Shown here piece after piece: positions 33,273 through 40,786 of a stretch of 51,438 nt of DNA; position 1 is the stretch's first letter, and every line of letters begins with the position of its first letter. The position numbers were made by a program, and so were the translations under genes. Source of the DNA: Paenibacillaceae bacterium (lineage in GTDB: Bacteria; Bacillota; Bacilli; Paenibacillales; NBRC-103111). The stretch covers positions 1 to 51,438 of the forward strand of contig JAQSYI010000053.1 in assembly GCA_029256185.1 (NCBI GenBank), written 5' to 3'. The notes below the pieces were generated by a model. That model saw only the letters and a list, made by a program, of their open reading frames with translations, was not told the origin of the DNA and made no database searches.

Positions 33273-34046
33273 TCAGCCTAACAGGCCCTTGCGGTTCATA
33301 ATGGTCACAAAACGGTAGAAGTCATAGGAACCCCCGGCTGCGGTATCCACTAATCCCAGGGCAACTGCCTTGTTGACTGCTTCCTGCGCCCAGTCAGGAA
33401 TGGCTGCCATGGAATCCTGAGCTTCCAGAGCGGCCAAGCGGGCTGCCAACTGGTTTTTTTCCGCCTCCAATGCCGCCAGGCGGGCCAACAATTGCTCCAT
33501 CTCTTCATCCCCCAGCTCCGGTTCCGCCAAGGCCGCGTACAGCCGGGTCCACGGAAAATACGGACCCGGACAGTCCGGCTTTTGCACCGGATTGATTTGG
33601 TAATGCCCCAGAACATGATAAGCGTCAAGCGGAAAGTCCCTGTTCCATTTATTCCGGATATATTGGCTGATATAGCGGTGCAGCCAGAGGGAGGACTGAA
33701 ACTGGGCCTCCGTCAAAGCGCCGTCATGGCCTTCGTGCTCGATAGAAACGGTGTAAAGATTGGGGTTGATCCCCATCTGCTTCACTACAGGGGCAGAAGC
33801 TCCGGCGATCTGCTCCCGGGTAATGCCATTGGCCCATGCCATCCTGTCGATGGAAACATACTGGTGGATCCTCCCGTCCTTGGCCACACCGAAATGCGCG
33901 GACGATACTTGGTTATTCGGTATAGTGAACCAGTTGTCCAAGCTATTCATGGTTCCGACAGATATATGATTCACGATCACAAAAGGAATATTGCCTGATC
34001 TGCTGCTGGAATTGGTATGTTCATTTCCTTTCCAGATGATGTCCAA
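33273..34046 (-). CDS. N-acetylmuramoyl-L-alanine amidase (Amidase_2)
   Basis: This 257-residue zinc amidase cleaves the bond between muramic acid and the stem peptide. The N-terminal Amidase_2 domain (about 1-165) shows FVIVNHISVG (first His ligand), SAHFGVAKDGRIHQYV, SIEHEGHDG and LGHYQINPVQKPDCPGPYFPW (last His and Cys ligands). A coiled coil with repeated LAALEA follows (about 180-215). A C-terminal segment with AIPDWAQEAVNKAV resembles an SLH-like or cell-wall-binding half-domain. It has no signal peptide and looks endolysin-like, but no holin or phage genes are nearby. The start is TTG after AAAGGAGGG. Confidence 0.88.
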   Translation of the reverse strand: MDIIWKGNEHTNSSSRSGNIPFVIVNHISVGTMNSLDNWFTIPNNQVSSAHFGVAKDGRIHQYVSIDRMAWANGITREQIAGASAPVVKQMGINPNLYTVSIEHEGHDGALTEAQFQSSLWLHRYISQYIRNKWNRDFPLDAYHVLGHYQINPVQKPDCPGPYFPWTRLYAALAEPELGDEEMEQLLARLAALEAEKNQLAARLAALEAQDSMAAIPDWAQEAVNKAVALGLVDTAAGGSYDFYRFVTIMNRKGLLG

Positions 34047-34154
34047 CGAATCAGCCCTCCTTTACCCCAAGGTTGTTCAGCCGGGTGGCCTTGCCTTATC
34101 CTATTCACGGAAATCTCAAAAGGATATGGACAAATAGGCCTATCATCCATGCAG

Positions 34155-34180
34155 AAAAAAACGCGACCCGCTGGGCCGCG
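34155..34180 (-). terminator. Terminator of the small Cys protein gene
   Basis: On the minus strand CGCGGCCC-AGC-GGGTCGCG (8 bp, one G-U pair) is followed by seven U. Confidence 0.85.
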
Positions 34181-34182
34181 CT

Positions 34183-34392
34183 CTATTTGTATCCCTTGCC
34201 CCGTGTCAGCACACAGGGAATTCCCTTGCCGGCCGCCCCGGGCTCCGACATCCGCTGCAGATAACGGATTCCTTCGGCGCATTGGGATTTGCATACGGCG
34301 CATACGTCGGATGTCACCACTTTCATATTAAACCGGTTGCGGTCCAAGCTGGAGGGCGGATCATTCTTTTTGGCTGTCTTGTTCTTTGCCAT
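34183..34392 (-). CDS. Small Cys-containing hypothetical protein
   Basis: This 69-residue basic protein has an N-terminus rich in Lys and Asn and a core with VCAVCKSQC followed later by a fourth Cys, which suggests a small zinc-binding site. I know no function. The ATG at 34392 is chosen because GAGAGG lies 9 nt upstream. The longer frame extends toward the terminator of tRNA-Thr. The terminator at 34155-34180 begins right after the stop. Confidence 0.7.
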   Translation of the reverse strand: MAKNKTAKKNDPPSSLDRNRFNMKVVTSDVCAVCKSQCAEGIRYLQRMSEPGAAGKGIPCVLTRGKGYK

Positions 34393-34501
34393 GGGCTTCA
34401 ACCTCTCTGCCAGATCTTCCGCATACGCGGATGTATGCGGCGTACCATACCATATGCGGGGAGAGGCGGAATAGTCCCTTGTCATGCACTGCTTTATCTG
34501 C

Positions 34502-34538
34502 AAAAAAAAACTGCCCTTCCCCGTTAAGAGAAGAGCAG
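34502..34538 (-). terminator. Terminator of tRNA-Thr
   Basis: On the minus strand CTGCTCTTC and GAAGGGCAG pair (one G-U) across a 10-nt loop and are followed by nine U. Confidence 0.85.
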
Positions 34539-34553
34539 ATCAGCTTGCGGAAA

Positions 34554-34624
34554 TGCCGGGTAGCAGAATCGAACTGCTAATTGTGCATTACGAGTGCACT
34601 GTTATACCATTTAACTAACTCGGC
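34554..34624 (-). tRNA. tRNA-Thr (anticodon CGT)
   Basis: The 71-nt cloverleaf has acceptor GCCGAGT paired with ACCCGGC except for one A-C mismatch at the fifth pair. The D arm has only 3 bp. The anticodon stem GTGCA/TGCAC carries the loop CTCGTAA, giving CGT, which reads ACG. The T arm AGCAG-TTCGATT-CTGCT is perfect. CCA is not encoded. A strong promoter and a terminator flank it, so it is a stand-alone unit. Confidence 0.9.
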
Positions 34625-34642
34625 AAAATCACGACAAGGTGT

Positions 34643-34671
34643 ATTATAGTACATCACTTCAGATATTTCAA
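34643..34671 (-). promoter_or_regulatory. Promoter of tRNA-Thr
   Basis: On the minus strand TTGAAA (34666-34671) and TATAAT (34643-34648) are separated by exactly 17 nt, about 19 nt before the tRNA 5' end. The -35 box overlaps the GNAT stop codon. Confidence 0.85.
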
Positions 34672-35114
34672 TCCCGTTTTAGGCTTTTCACCATGCGCAC
34701 ATGCAGAATGTCGGCATCCAGGAACGGTTCTTCCGATACGGTCCGATACCCGAGCCTCTGATAGAAGCCCTCGGCGTAAAGCTGGCCGTCCAGCACAGCC
34801 TCCTCCATCCCCGCTTCCCGGGCGTTATCTTCCAAAGCCTGCATAAGGAGTCTTCCGATTCCTCCGCTGCGGTATTCCTTAAGCACAGCAATACGCTGCA
34901 GCTTGGCCGTGCCTTCCTCATAAATCTTCCATCTGCCGGTGGCTACAGGTTTGTCCCCATCCACCAACAGGATATGGTGACTTGCTTCCGGAGAAGCATC
35001 GTATTCATCCAGTTCCAATTCGGAAGGCACCTTCTGTTCTTCCACAAACACCTTGATGCGAATAGAAAAGCAGGCTTCCAGCTCTTCTTGGGTACTAACG
35101 GAAATGACATTCAT
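34668..35114 (-). CDS. GNAT family N-acetyltransferase
   Basis: This 148-residue acetyltransferase of the YjcF/ElaA type has RIKVFVEEQKVP near the N-terminus. The acetyl-CoA pyrophosphate loop is RSGGIGRLLM after LQRIAVLKEY, and the C-terminal AEGFYQRLGYRTVSEEPFLD is typical. The substrate is unknown. The ATG at 35114 has GGAG 9 nt upstream. It is transcribed toward tRNA-Thr, whose -35 box lies over its stop codon. Confidence 0.9.
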   Translation of the reverse strand: MNVISVSTQEELEACFSIRIKVFVEEQKVPSELELDEYDASPEASHHILLVDGDKPVATGRWKIYEEGTAKLQRIAVLKEYRSGGIGRLLMQALEDNAREAGMEEAVLDGQLYAEGFYQRLGYRTVSEEPFLDADILHVRMVKSLKRD

Positions 35115-35204
35115 GAACATGGGCTCCTATCCTGAGTAATATGTCTCATAATAGTCCCGTTCCGGCATTTCCGTCAACTGCCAATCTGCGCGCCGTCTTT
35201 GACA

Positions 35205-35699
35205 TCAGGCTTTATGGGATAACCGCGAGAACCAAGAGCTCTTCTTCAATTCCATACAGTAGCTGGCCGCCCCAATGGCGATCCCCAGCACAGTTCCTGC
35301 TCCCACTTCTATAGGAAGGTGGCCAAGCTTCTCCTTCAGCATTCTTTCCCGCCGCTCATGATAAATCCCCGGATGCTCATTGGCCAGCAATTCCATCTTG
35401 TGGTCCAATTCATTGACCTCAACGGCAATTTCTCCGGCATGTCTGCGCACACCCATGGCATCGTACATGACAATCAGCCCATACATGGTGCTAATGGCAA
35501 ACTCGATTGAGCTGAGCCCTTTTTTCATGGCCGTATAGGTTGCCAGAGATGCCGCTCCCGCGGAATGGGAGCTTGGCATGCCTCCTGCCTCTGTCAATAG
35601 GGACCAGTCCCATCGTCCTGTGCGCCAGAGCGCAACCGGCAGCTTGGCCAATTGAGCCGCGGCGACACCGACAAGTGCTGTTGACAACGCTTTGTTCAT
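35205..35699 (-). CDS. YuiD-type PAP2-like membrane protein (DUF212)
   Basis: This 164-residue membrane protein belongs to the divergent PAP2 (DUF212/YuiD) family. The motifs GGMPSSHSAGAASLAT and YDAMGVRRHAGE hold the Ser-His and Arg-His residues that resemble a phosphatase site. Three or four membrane helices are predicted. Substrate and role are not established. The ATG at 35699 follows GAGGTGAG. Confidence 0.9.
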   Translation of the reverse strand: MNKALSTALVGVAAAQLAKLPVALWRTGRWDWSLLTEAGGMPSSHSAGAASLATYTAMKKGLSSIEFAISTMYGLIVMYDAMGVRRHAGEIAVEVNELDHKMELLANEHPGIYHERRERMLKEKLGHLPIEVGAGTVLGIAIGAASYCMELKKSSWFSRLSHKA

Positions 35700-35849
35700 T
35701 CTTCTCACCTCTTGTCTTAGGATGGGGAGGCGGAGAATGATCTATGCCAATCGTGCTCAGGAAACTTTTGTTTGCGTATCATCCTTTTCTAACTTCTGTT
35801 ACAATAATAGCGGGATTGGAAAAACGTTAGGATGAAGGAGTACACCTGC

Positions 35850-36299
35850 ATGAATATAGCCTTTTTTCTTTTGCCCAAGCAAGAAGTCGTATACTTATCC
35901 ATTCACTCCACTCTGCGCCAAACTCTGGAGCGCATGGAGTATCACCGCTTTACCGCCGTGCCGATTTTACGCGAGGACGGTACATATGCGGCAACTGTCA
36001 CGGAAGGGGATTTGCTGTGGTTCTTCAAGAGCCGGTCTGATCTCAAGTTCGAAACCGCCCATCAGATTACTCTGGAGGACATCCCTCTCCGCATTCAGCA
36101 CAAAACAGTACGCATTGACTCCAATATGGAAGATTTGATCCGCTTGGCCAAGGTCCAGAACTTTGTGCCGGTTGTGGATGACAACGACAAGTTTATCGGC
36201 ATTGTGCGCCGCAGCGAAATTATTGAGTATACCGCCAAACATATGCTGGACAAAGTCCCGGCGAATTCCTCCATCCGGACGGACAAATCCGTTACTTAA
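35850..36299 (+). CDS. CBS-domain pair protein
   Basis: This 149-residue protein consists of two CBS motifs: HSTLRQTLERMEYHRFTAVPIL and VTEGDLLWF, then MEDLIRLAKVQNFVPVVDD and GIVRRSEII. Free-standing CBS pairs bind adenine nucleotides, and some bind cyclic di-AMP. The exact ligand cannot be read from sequence. The ATG at 35850 has AAGGAG 9 nt upstream. It is a lone gene beside a MITE-like element. Confidence 0.9.
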   Translation: MNIAFFLLPKQEVVYLSIHSTLRQTLERMEYHRFTAVPILREDGTYAATVTEGDLLWFFKSRSDLKFETAHQITLEDIPLRIQHKTVRIDSNMEDLIRLAKVQNFVPVVDDNDKFIGIVRRSEIIEYTAKHMLDKVPANSSIRTDKSVT

Positions 36300-36371
36300 A
36301 TCTCCCCGTCGCGGTATTGAGCCATAATAAATATCCGTTCATCCCACGATACTCCAAAAAAGCCTCCGTCT

Positions 36372-36535
36372 TAGGGCGTGTATGCAAACGCCGAGGGGAG
36401 CAGATTTTAGTGAATTTTCGTCCCAGGCAAGGCACTTTTGTGCAGGCATACCGGAGGGTACGTCAAGCAAAAGTAACGAAGCAAGGGGCGAAAAGGCGCT
36501 GAAAGTGCCCTCAACCGGGTTTGCATACACGCCCT
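36372..36535. repeat. MITE-like element, copy 2 (164 bp)
   Basis: The ends are TAGGGCGTGT and ACACGCCCT, extended here by TGCAAAC/GTTTGCAT, which gives longer inverted repeats than copy 1. The interior blocks match copy 1 at 11058-11224 in the same order. It lies between the CBS gene and the 3' end of the glycosyltransferase operon and does not disrupt a gene. Confidence 0.8.
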
Positions 36536-36601
36536 GGCCAACGTTTTTACGTCTGGCTCAGGACAGGAGGCTTTTGCCGTATGTACAGGGCAGCGGGGCA
36601 G

Positions 36602-37825
36602 TTAGGAGAAACCCTTCTCCCTTAGCTGAATCAAGGACCCTTTGTCTGCCGCCAATCTCCATATTCCTGTCAACGCTCCCGCTGTTCCCAGCATCAGGAA
36701 CGGCAGCATGCCGTAGAGATAACGGTCCACCGGGATGAAAATTTGATGGATGCCCCAGAATATACCCAAGGATAGGGTCAGATATCCGTAGGAACGCTTG
36801 CCGCGGAGAGCAAGTGCCGGCATAATCACAAGACCGCTGTATACAATGAAGAAATGCAGCTTCTTCAGCAGAGCAAAGTACCATTCCGGGACTGCAAAGG
36901 GATAGGGGCCCACCCACAGAGTTTCAAAGAATACCTTGAATTTGCCTATCGTAAACCAGCCGATCCATAACACGGGATCTTCCGCCAAACCGGCCCGCAG
37001 CCGTCTCAGCCCCTCGGCAAACTGCCCCTGCTCCGGGATTGAAGACCAGTCAATGGTCCCTCTGAAATAAGGATCTGTCCCGCCGAGAAACGGATTTCCG
37101 GCTTCGCCGCGGGCGATGGGAATAAACTGGTGAAAAGTCAGCCAATTGCGCACCCACCACGGGGACATGACTGCCGCAAAAACGGCTAACCCCAGCAGCC
37201 CTTGCCTGATTGGCAGCTTCCTGTTGCGGTACCATAAGAACAGATACGGGACCACGGCCAATGGAAGGGCATTGGGGCGGATCAGCACCAGTAAGCCCAA
37301 CAGTCCTCCTCCGGTCAGATGATGCACAGTGCGGTTTTCTTCCATTATGCATACCTGAACATACAGGAAAACCGAAAGAACGGTCAGGAACAGCACCTCC
37401 GTCAGAATCAGGGAAGAGGACCAGACATAGGACGGGTACACTGCTGCCATCAGCGCCGTCAGGACACCCGCTGCCGGATGGAACAGCCGCGCCCCTGTTT
37501 TATAGAGAAACCAGACGGCAATTAGGGGCAAGAAGCATTGCACGTAGCGGATCAGCATCAGGGTGGGCTCTACAGGATCATGTCCGAACACTGCGAACAT
37601 GAAGGTGAGAAACATGGGCAAGCCGGGTGTCACCAAGGTATTGGGCTCTGTATCCCTGTAGGCATATACTCCGGTATCCAGCAGCTGCAGCGCCAGCTTG
37701 GTGTAATTCAGCTGATCCCATTCCAGCGGCTCTATGGTGCCGGTAAGCAGATAATGCAGGCGCAGAAACAGGGCAAGCCCCAAGACGCCCACCATAATTA
37801 TTGTATAGACTCTGTCGGTTCTCAA
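36602..37825 (-). CDS. GT39-type membrane glycosyltransferase
   Basis: This 407-residue integral membrane protein has about ten helices. The first loop carries an acidic pair (EPLEWDQLNYTKLAL), as in GT-C mannosyl/aminoarabinose transferases (GT39/ArnT-like). Such enzymes take a sugar from a polyprenyl phosphate and transfer it outside the membrane. The acceptor is unknown. The start is TTG and overlaps the DUF2304 stop by 4 nt. With the upstream GT2 it forms a complete lipid-linked sugar module. Confidence 0.82.
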   Translation of the reverse strand: MRTDRVYTIIMVGVLGLALFLRLHYLLTGTIEPLEWDQLNYTKLALQLLDTGVYAYRDTEPNTLVTPGLPMFLTFMFAVFGHDPVEPTLMLIRYVQCFLPLIAVWFLYKTGARLFHPAAGVLTALMAAVYPSYVWSSSLILTEVLFLTVLSVFLYVQVCIMEENRTVHHLTGGGLLGLLVLIRPNALPLAVVPYLFLWYRNRKLPIRQGLLGLAVFAAVMSPWWVRNWLTFHQFIPIARGEAGNPFLGGTDPYFRGTIDWSSIPEQGQFAEGLRRLRAGLAEDPVLWIGWFTIGKFKVFFETLWVGPYPFAVPEWYFALLKKLHFFIVYSGLVIMPALALRGKRSYGYLTLSLGIFWGIHQIFIPVDRYLYGMLPFLMLGTAGALTGIWRLAADKGSLIQLREKGFS

Positions 37826-38220
37826 TATCCTTCCTCCAATATCCGGGGCAGGGAGGCGGCGGCAGGCAGAGCTTCATCTATCCGGCCTTCGGATCGCCTT
37901 TCTGCCCGCAACAGGGCTAATTCTTGCGCCAGCCTGGTCAAACGCCGGTGCTGTTTGGAAATCACCATCGTCAAGTGCATAATGAATGCCAGACAAACCA
38001 ATAATCCCATCAGAAACAACAAAGAAGGCGCGTAATAAACATGCAGGGCCCGGGAGAGCCCCTCCAGCAATGCCGGAAAAAAGCTGAACAAGCTCATACA
38101 CAGACCGAGTGTCAGCCAAAGAATGGCATAGCGCTCTTCTATCCTCCGCCGGCGTATCAATTCTACGGTAAGCAGCACGAAGAACAGGCAAAAACCAGCT
38201 GTAATCCGGTAAACGGTCAT
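37822..38220 (-). CDS. DUF2304 membrane protein
   Basis: This 132-residue protein has three membrane helices and the segment RRRIEERYAILWLTLGL, typical of DUF2304 proteins that accompany polyprenyl-phosphate glycosyltransferases. A coiled-coil-like basic C-terminus follows. It may anchor the GT2 to the membrane. It overlaps both neighbours by 4 nt. Confidence 0.85.
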   Translation of the reverse strand: MTVYRITAGFCLFFVLLTVELIRRRRIEERYAILWLTLGLCMSLFSFFPALLEGLSRALHVYYAPSLLFLMGLLVCLAFIMHLTMVISKQHRRLTRLAQELALLRAERRSEGRIDEALPAAASLPRILEEGY

Positions 38221-38930
38221 CTCGCCTTCTCCGCCTCTCTCAAGCGGGCCATCACCACGGCCAAGGATACTTTAATCATATAATACATCGACTTGAGCGG
38301 CGTAATGGAGGAACATCCCGCTGCCCGCGTATGCATCAGCACCGGTGTTTCCAGTACGGTGAAGCCTTGCCGGAGCAGGACCACAATGGCCTCCACCTCC
38401 GGATAATCGTCGGGATAATAGGCGGCGAAGCTGCTGATTCCCCTCCTGCCCAATGCGCGGAAGCCCGAGGTGGGGTCCGTCAGCCGGTGCCTGGTGGTTG
38501 ACCGGATCATCCAGGTAAAATAATGGATCCCTGCTCTTCTGGCTGCCGTTGAGCGGTAGCCTTGATTCTCCCCGAAGCGGGTTCCGATGCAGCATTCCGC
38601 CCTCCCCTCACGCACGGGAGCGATAATTTTCTCCAGTTCGCCCGGGTCATGCTGCCCGTCCCCATCGATCTGCACAGCAATATCGTAGCCATGTCTGTGG
38701 GCATACAGATATCCTGTCTGCACGGCTCCGCCGATACCCAGGTTAACAGGCAGATCGATGACATGAGCGCAGCCTGTTGCCCGTGCAACAGCGCTTGTAC
38801 TGTCTGTGGAGCCGTCATTGATGACGAGTATATCCATATCGGGCTGATGGCGCCGGATTCCTGCAATCACCCCGCCAATGCTGCCTGCCTCGTTGTACGC
38901 GGGAATAATGGCGATCATTCTCACCTGCAT
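38217..38930 (-). CDS. GT2 glycosyltransferase (polyprenyl-phosphate sugar synthase type)
   Basis: This 237-residue family 2 transferase begins IAIIPAYNEAGSIGGVI, has VINDGSTDST, the catalytic DxD-type IDGDGQHDPGE, and the acceptor-side DPTSGFRALGRRG and VEAIVVLLRQG. It resembles dolichol/undecaprenyl-phosphate mannose or glucose synthases without the C-terminal membrane domain. The ATG at 38930 lies very close to AGGAG; a GTG two codons later has better spacing. It is first in the three-gene overlapping operon. Confidence 0.9.
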   Translation of the reverse strand: MQVRMIAIIPAYNEAGSIGGVIAGIRRHQPDMDILVINDGSTDSTSAVARATGCAHVIDLPVNLGIGGAVQTGYLYAHRHGYDIAVQIDGDGQHDPGELEKIIAPVREGRAECCIGTRFGENQGYRSTAARRAGIHYFTWMIRSTTRHRLTDPTSGFRALGRRGISSFAAYYPDDYPEVEAIVVLLRQGFTVLETPVLMHTRAAGCSSITPLKSMYYMIKVSLAVVMARLREAEKAR

Positions 38931-39011
38931 TCACTCCTTCCACCTCTTACAATATTCCCCGGGCATGGAATAGATAAACCTACAGAAGAAGATGTGCTGG
39001 ACTGTTATCCA

Positions 39012-39069
39012 AAAAAGAAATAGCCCCCCTCCTTGTACTGCCGGCTATAGGCGTACAAGGAAGAAGGCT
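39012..39069 (-). terminator. Long-stem terminator
   Basis: On the minus strand AGCCTTCTTCCTTGTAC pairs with GTACAAGGAGGGGGGCT (17 bp, three G-U) and is followed by TTTCTTTTTT. It ends the hypothetical gene at 39100-39459. Confidence 0.85.
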
Positions 39070-39099
39070 TCAAATAGTCACTGCAGGACTGGAACTGGT

Positions 39100-39459
39100 T
39101 CAAATCAAAGATCCATTCCGCATGAATCTGCGCTCGTCTTGCAACCGGCGGAGCTTCTCCTGATAAGCCTCCACATCCGGATTACCGGCAGGTCCCGCCT
39201 TTTGAGGGACTTTGCCCAAAGCATAGCATGCAGAATCAGACCCTGCTTGTTCAGTTTCTTGCTCGGCTTCTATGTATACCCTGTCCGCCCGTCCTGACTG
39301 GGATATAACCTGGATCATCCACGGCTCACCCATAAGCGCCCGCCTGTACCAGTCTTCCCGAACAGCCAGCCTGCAGGAATAATATTCGCCGCCGAACAGG
39401 ATGCCGTCAGGCGTTACCCACGCCGGTCTAGCAACCGGCTCCTCTGCTCCAACTCCCAT
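39100..39459 (-). CDS. Hypothetical protein
   Basis: I do not recognise this 119-residue soluble protein. It has a beta-rich N-terminal half (WVTPDGILFGGEYYSCRLAV, MIQVISQSGRADRVYIEAE) and a charged helical tail rich in Arg. The ATG at 39459 is preceded by AAGGAAGTG. The strong terminator at 39012-39069 just after its stop supports a real transcript. Confidence 0.6.
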   Translation of the reverse strand: MGVGAEEPVARPAWVTPDGILFGGEYYSCRLAVREDWYRRALMGEPWMIQVISQSGRADRVYIEAEQETEQAGSDSACYALGKVPQKAGPAGNPDVEAYQEKLRRLQDERRFMRNGSLI

Positions 39460-39574
39460 GGCAGCAGCCACTTCCTTTTGGTTATTTTTGCGTTCCCTCT
39501 TATTCTAGCAGGGGCATGGACTAGGGCGTAGCGGGAAATGCAGGAAAAAGAAAAACAGCCTCGCGGCTGCTTCA

Positions 39575-39748
39575 TCATGAACTGGCAATTTCTGAAAGCC
39601 ATTGCTCCTTGGATAAAGGCTGCTTGGCTGCCGCCTCGCAATCCTTCACATACATGGCGTACAGGGTGTCCATGTAATCCTCCGGCAGTTCAACAGGAAT
39701 GTCGCAGGATATGCCGTCTCCACAGCAGTTGTGAGTTTTCACAATCAT
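39575..39748 (-). CDS. Small Cys-rich protein (57 residues)
   Basis: This short gene reads MIVKTHNCCGDGISCDIPVE, then LPEDYMDTLYAMYVKDCEAA and a Trp-containing end QWLSE. It has four Cys, three of them in the first 15 residues. A strong AGGAGG stands just upstream. The ATG at 39748 is 4 nt away and the GTG at 39742 is 10 nt away, so the start is uncertain. I know no family. Clear binding site, coherent codon use and position between independent genes support it. Confidence 0.6.
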   Translation of the reverse strand: MIVKTHNCCGDGISCDIPVELPEDYMDTLYAMYVKDCEAAAKQPLSKEQWLSEIASS

Positions 39749-39986
39749 CATGCCTCCTTGTGAAAGAATTCCTTGCTACCTTCAGAATTATCTTGCTTGC
39801 TTCTATCATACCGCAATTCGAGCTTCACCTGCATGCAAACCGGGATTTGTTTCAAAGTTGTCATAACTGCCGCGATGCTGGATCACTGATAACAGGTATA
39901 TTGCTCTATTGAAGGCAAACGTACAGACAATCCTTTTTCACCACACATAACATATGACTATCCAACCAAGAGAGGAGTTGACTTTC
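39749..39986. other. Intergenic region before the CotD-like gene
   Basis: No gene is seen. The right end contains a sigma-K-type promoter (39927-39954) for the CotD-like gene. Confidence 0.5.
39927..39954 (+). promoter_or_regulatory. Sigma-K-type promoter
   Basis: ACA, 16 nt, then CATAACATA matches the mother-cell sigma-K consensus (AC, N16-17, CATAnnnTA). It lies 32 nt upstream of the CotD-like start. Confidence 0.55.
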
Positions 39987-40247
39987 ATGTCCAAGTGCCA
40001 TCAATGCCCTACCCAGACCATTTCCGATCCGCCACGGGTAGTATACCGCGATTATTATCATCCGCAAATTGTTGAGGTCATCCATCCCATCGAAATCGTC
40101 AACCGCCACCACTGTGTGCCGGTTCCCGTTCATCTCTACACATGTGTAGAGCGCGATGAATATTGCGACACTCCGAACGTTGCGGTTAGCTCCGCCAGAA
40201 GCCGTCAGGCCAAAGGAAAGAAGGGCCAAGCCCGCTCGCGCAAATAA
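39987..40247 (+). CDS. CotD-like inner spore coat protein
   Basis: This 86-residue His/Cys/Tyr-rich protein has PPRVVYRDYYHPQIVEVIHP and IEIVNRHHCVPVPVHLY, which resemble the CotD core with its IHP-x-NRHH pattern. A very basic Ser/Arg/Lys tail ends the protein. Such proteins are packed into the inner coat late in sporulation. The ATG follows GAGGAG by 9 nt. The sigma-K-type promoter and a strong terminator make it a self-contained sporulation unit. Confidence 0.82.
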   Translation: MSKCHQCPTQTISDPPRVVYRDYYHPQIVEVIHPIEIVNRHHCVPVPVHLYTCVERDEYCDTPNVAVSSARSRQAKGKKGQARSRK

Positions 40248-40303
40248 GCGGGTAGGTTTCCTTTGAATATTTGCCAAGTCATGCTTAATAAGCTGCGAAT
40301 TAG

Positions 40304-40345
40304 CACAAGCCGCCTTCCAATGAAACTGGAAGGCGGCTTGTTGTG
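40304..40345 (+). terminator. Terminator of the CotD-like gene
   Basis: A perfect 14-bp stem (CAAGCCGCCTTCCA and complement, 40306-40340) with a 7-nt loop is followed by a T-rich run. Confidence 0.85.
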
Positions 40346-40507
40346 TTATTTGTTATTATTTTACAATTTTATATCGAAAGAGGGTTCATTTCCCTGTACG
40401 AGCTTAATGGAGATGAGCGCTCCTATTGGGCCACAAACAGAGGATTTCGAATCCTAACGGATTCGGGGCGCTCCTCTGGGGCTCCCATGCACTCATCCAG
40501 AGGTTTT

Positions 40508-40595
40508 GGCCCATTCTATGCGAAGTTTGATGCAGAATGGCCTTGCCGGTGGCAATACTGGCCCATTCTATGCGATATTTCATACAGAATTGGGC
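40508..40595. repeat. Two tandem hairpins, 52-bp period
   Basis: GGCCCATTCTATGCGA starts at 40508 and again at 40560. Each is followed by a short T-rich centre and CAGAAT-GG on the other side, forming stem-loops of about 35 nt. Confidence 0.8.
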
Positions 40596-40645
40596 TACGG
40601 AGGCTCTTCTCTGGCCTCACGGCTAGCGTTTTCTGAATACAGGAG

Positions 40646-40681
40646 CTAGTACAACGTCTCGTAAATTCGTTCCTCATTCTT
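40646..40681 (-). repeat. 36-bp repeat, copy 2
   Basis: This is the exact reverse complement of 64-99, starting CTAGTACAAC and ending CCTCATTCTT. Confidence 0.9.
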
Positions 40682-40757
40682 AAGATGAGCCTGCTCAGCT
40701 GGCAGCCGATTTGAGACACCTGAGACAGATAAGTCTGCCAATTTACTATAAGTAGCG

Positions 40758-40786
40758 GCAACCGCTATCAAAATGATAGCGGTTGC
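40758..40786. repeat. 13-bp inverted repeat
   Basis: GCAACCGCTATCA-AAA-TGATAGCGGTTGC is a perfect hairpin without a U tract. It could end read-through from the pectin operon. Confidence 0.7.

Noticed and set aside
33273..34046. Prophage lysis cassette
   Set aside because: The amidase looks endolysin-like, but there is no holin and there are no structural or integrase genes. It may be a domesticated or sporulation amidase.
40343..40636. An open frame over the tandem hairpins
   Set aside because: The translated product repeats the hairpin units and begins in the terminator tail of the CotD-like gene. No binding site is present.
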